From positions 2,232,001 to 2,296,000 of the forward strand of contig NZ_JAZHOH010000001.1 of assembly GCF_040419245.1 (NCBI RefSeq): 64,000 nt of DNA, written 5' to 3'. Source of the DNA: Ewingella sp. CoE-038-23 (lineage in GTDB: Bacteria; Pseudomonadota; Gammaproteobacteria; Enterobacterales; Enterobacteriaceae). Made by a program: the position numbers and the translations under genes. Under the pieces are notes generated by a model. The model was not told where the DNA came from. It saw only the letters and a list, made by a program, of their open reading frames with translations, and made no database searches. How positions within the stretch are numbered: the stretch's first letter is position 1; every line of letters begins with the position of its first letter. Shown here one piece after another: positions 63,407 through 64,000 of this stretch.

Positions 63407-64000
63407 CTAGTCTGCCAAGCGTTCGAGTAAATGCTCAAGGCGCTGTTTTAACTCCGCCACTTCGCTTTCCAGCGCGGCAACGCGTTCTTCCAATGCGGCA
63501 CTGTCTGCAACCGAGGCACTCAAAGGCTCATCTTCACTAGCCAATGCCACGTGGCTCACTTCGCCGCTGAACAGGTGCATGTAGCGGCTTTCGCGTTTGC
63601 CCGGCTCACGCGCCAGACGCACGCAGAACGGGCCATCTTCGCGCTGGCTGAGTGCAGTCAGGGTTTGCTCAACGTCGCTAACATCGGCGAAATCATGCAG
63701 GCGGTTGGTGCGAGTGCGCAGCTCGCCCGGCGTCTGTGCGCCGCGCAGCAGCAGAGTGGTAACCACGGCCACTTCCTGCGGCGAGAACTTCAAATTGCCG
63801 AACTCGGAGTTACAGAAGCGGTGCTCGTACTTCATGGTGCGGCTGCCGCTAAGGGTGCGAATGATATGCTTACGCAGCAGTAAATCCAGCGTTTGCTGCA
63901 CCTCGCTTTCGCTCAGTTCCATCACTGGCTCGCGGTTAGTTTTCTGATTACAGGCGGTGGTCAGGCCGTTGAGCGACATCGGATATTGTTCTGGCGTGGT
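63407..64000 (-). CDS. yceH: DUF480-family protein YceH, 5' end missing
   Basis: The frame is open to the last base of the window, so about 20 N-terminal residues are missing; the visible part begins [13 protein letters not shown], matching E. coli YceH from about residue 22. Two winged-helix-like domains are predicted ([21 protein letters not shown] and [20 protein letters not shown]), then a C-terminal coiled coil ([25 protein letters not shown]). Function unknown. It is 9 bases upstream of mviM, so they may be co-transcribed. Confidence 0.93.
   Translation of the reverse strand, partial: TTPEQYPMSLNGLTTACNQKTNREPVMELSESEVQQTLDLLLRKHIIRTLSGSRTMKYEHRFCNSEFGNLKFSPQEVAVVTTLLLRGAQTPGELRTRTNRLHDFADVSDVEQTLTALSQREDGPFCVRLAREPGKRESRYMHLFSGEVSHVALASEDEPLSASVADSAALEERVAALESEVAELKQRLEHLLERLAD

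Overview
The window is chromosome from an enterobacterium (Enterobacterales, probably a Yersiniaceae- or Hafniaceae-like member; I cannot fix the genus). The reasons are the gene order lpxM-mepM-znuA / znuCB / ruvBA-ruvC-yebC-nudB-aspS / yecD-yecE-yecN-cmoAB / cutC-yecM-argS, the E. coli-like Zur and LexA sites, and the close protein similarity. A complete-looking lambdoid siphovirus prophage of about 41 kb (15091-56025) splits this backbone between cmoB and cutC.

Left flank (1-15090): lipid A acylation (lpxM, cut by the window edge), murein hydrolysis (mepM), high-affinity zinc uptake (znuA divergent from znuCB, one Zur box between), Holliday-junction processing (ruvC, ruvAB with a LexA box), yebC, nudB and aspS in one leftward cluster, then yecD, yecE, yecN and the tRNA cmo5U34 genes cmoAB. 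A small zinc-ribbon gene sits beside attL. Right flank (56026-64000): cutC, a PatB/MalY-like C-S lyase, yecM, argS (GTG start), murJ, mviM and yceH (cut by the window edge).

Prophage layout, left to right: attL, two integrase arm-type repeats, int (+), a small AlpA/excisionase-like gene, unknown genes, a three-gene toxin / antitoxin / SecB-like chaperone (TAC-type) cassette, a LexA-controlled gene encoding a UmuD already in its processed UmuD' form, then all virion genes on the minus strand: tail fibre with S74 chaperone domain, tail tip J, tape measure, a G/GT tail chaperone pair with a -1 frameshift site, tail tube, HK97-type capsid, protease, portal, terminase, HNH nuclease, and two glycosyltransferases. 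Lysis follows (pinholin-like holin, SAR endolysin, Rz with nested Rz1), then antiterminator Q with a recognisable pR'/tR' pair, primase, SF2 helicase, cro, operators, a lambda-type cI (+), and a second operator set driving a rightward operon of about 19 small genes (Ogr-like zinc finger, Icd-like, ANR-like, ORF6N, PrtN-like) that ends at attR.

Lysogeny is set by cI/cro on six 13-bp operator motifs. Late genes are read leftward from pR' by Q-modified polymerase, which must pass many hairpin/T-tract terminators at module borders. Accessory (moron) genes occur at 16.4-19.5 kb, 29.5 kb, 38.8-41.6 kb and 43.5-44.5 kb. The most interesting is the TAC-type cassette at 17783-18987. I saw no tRNA, rRNA, CRISPR array or insertion sequence.
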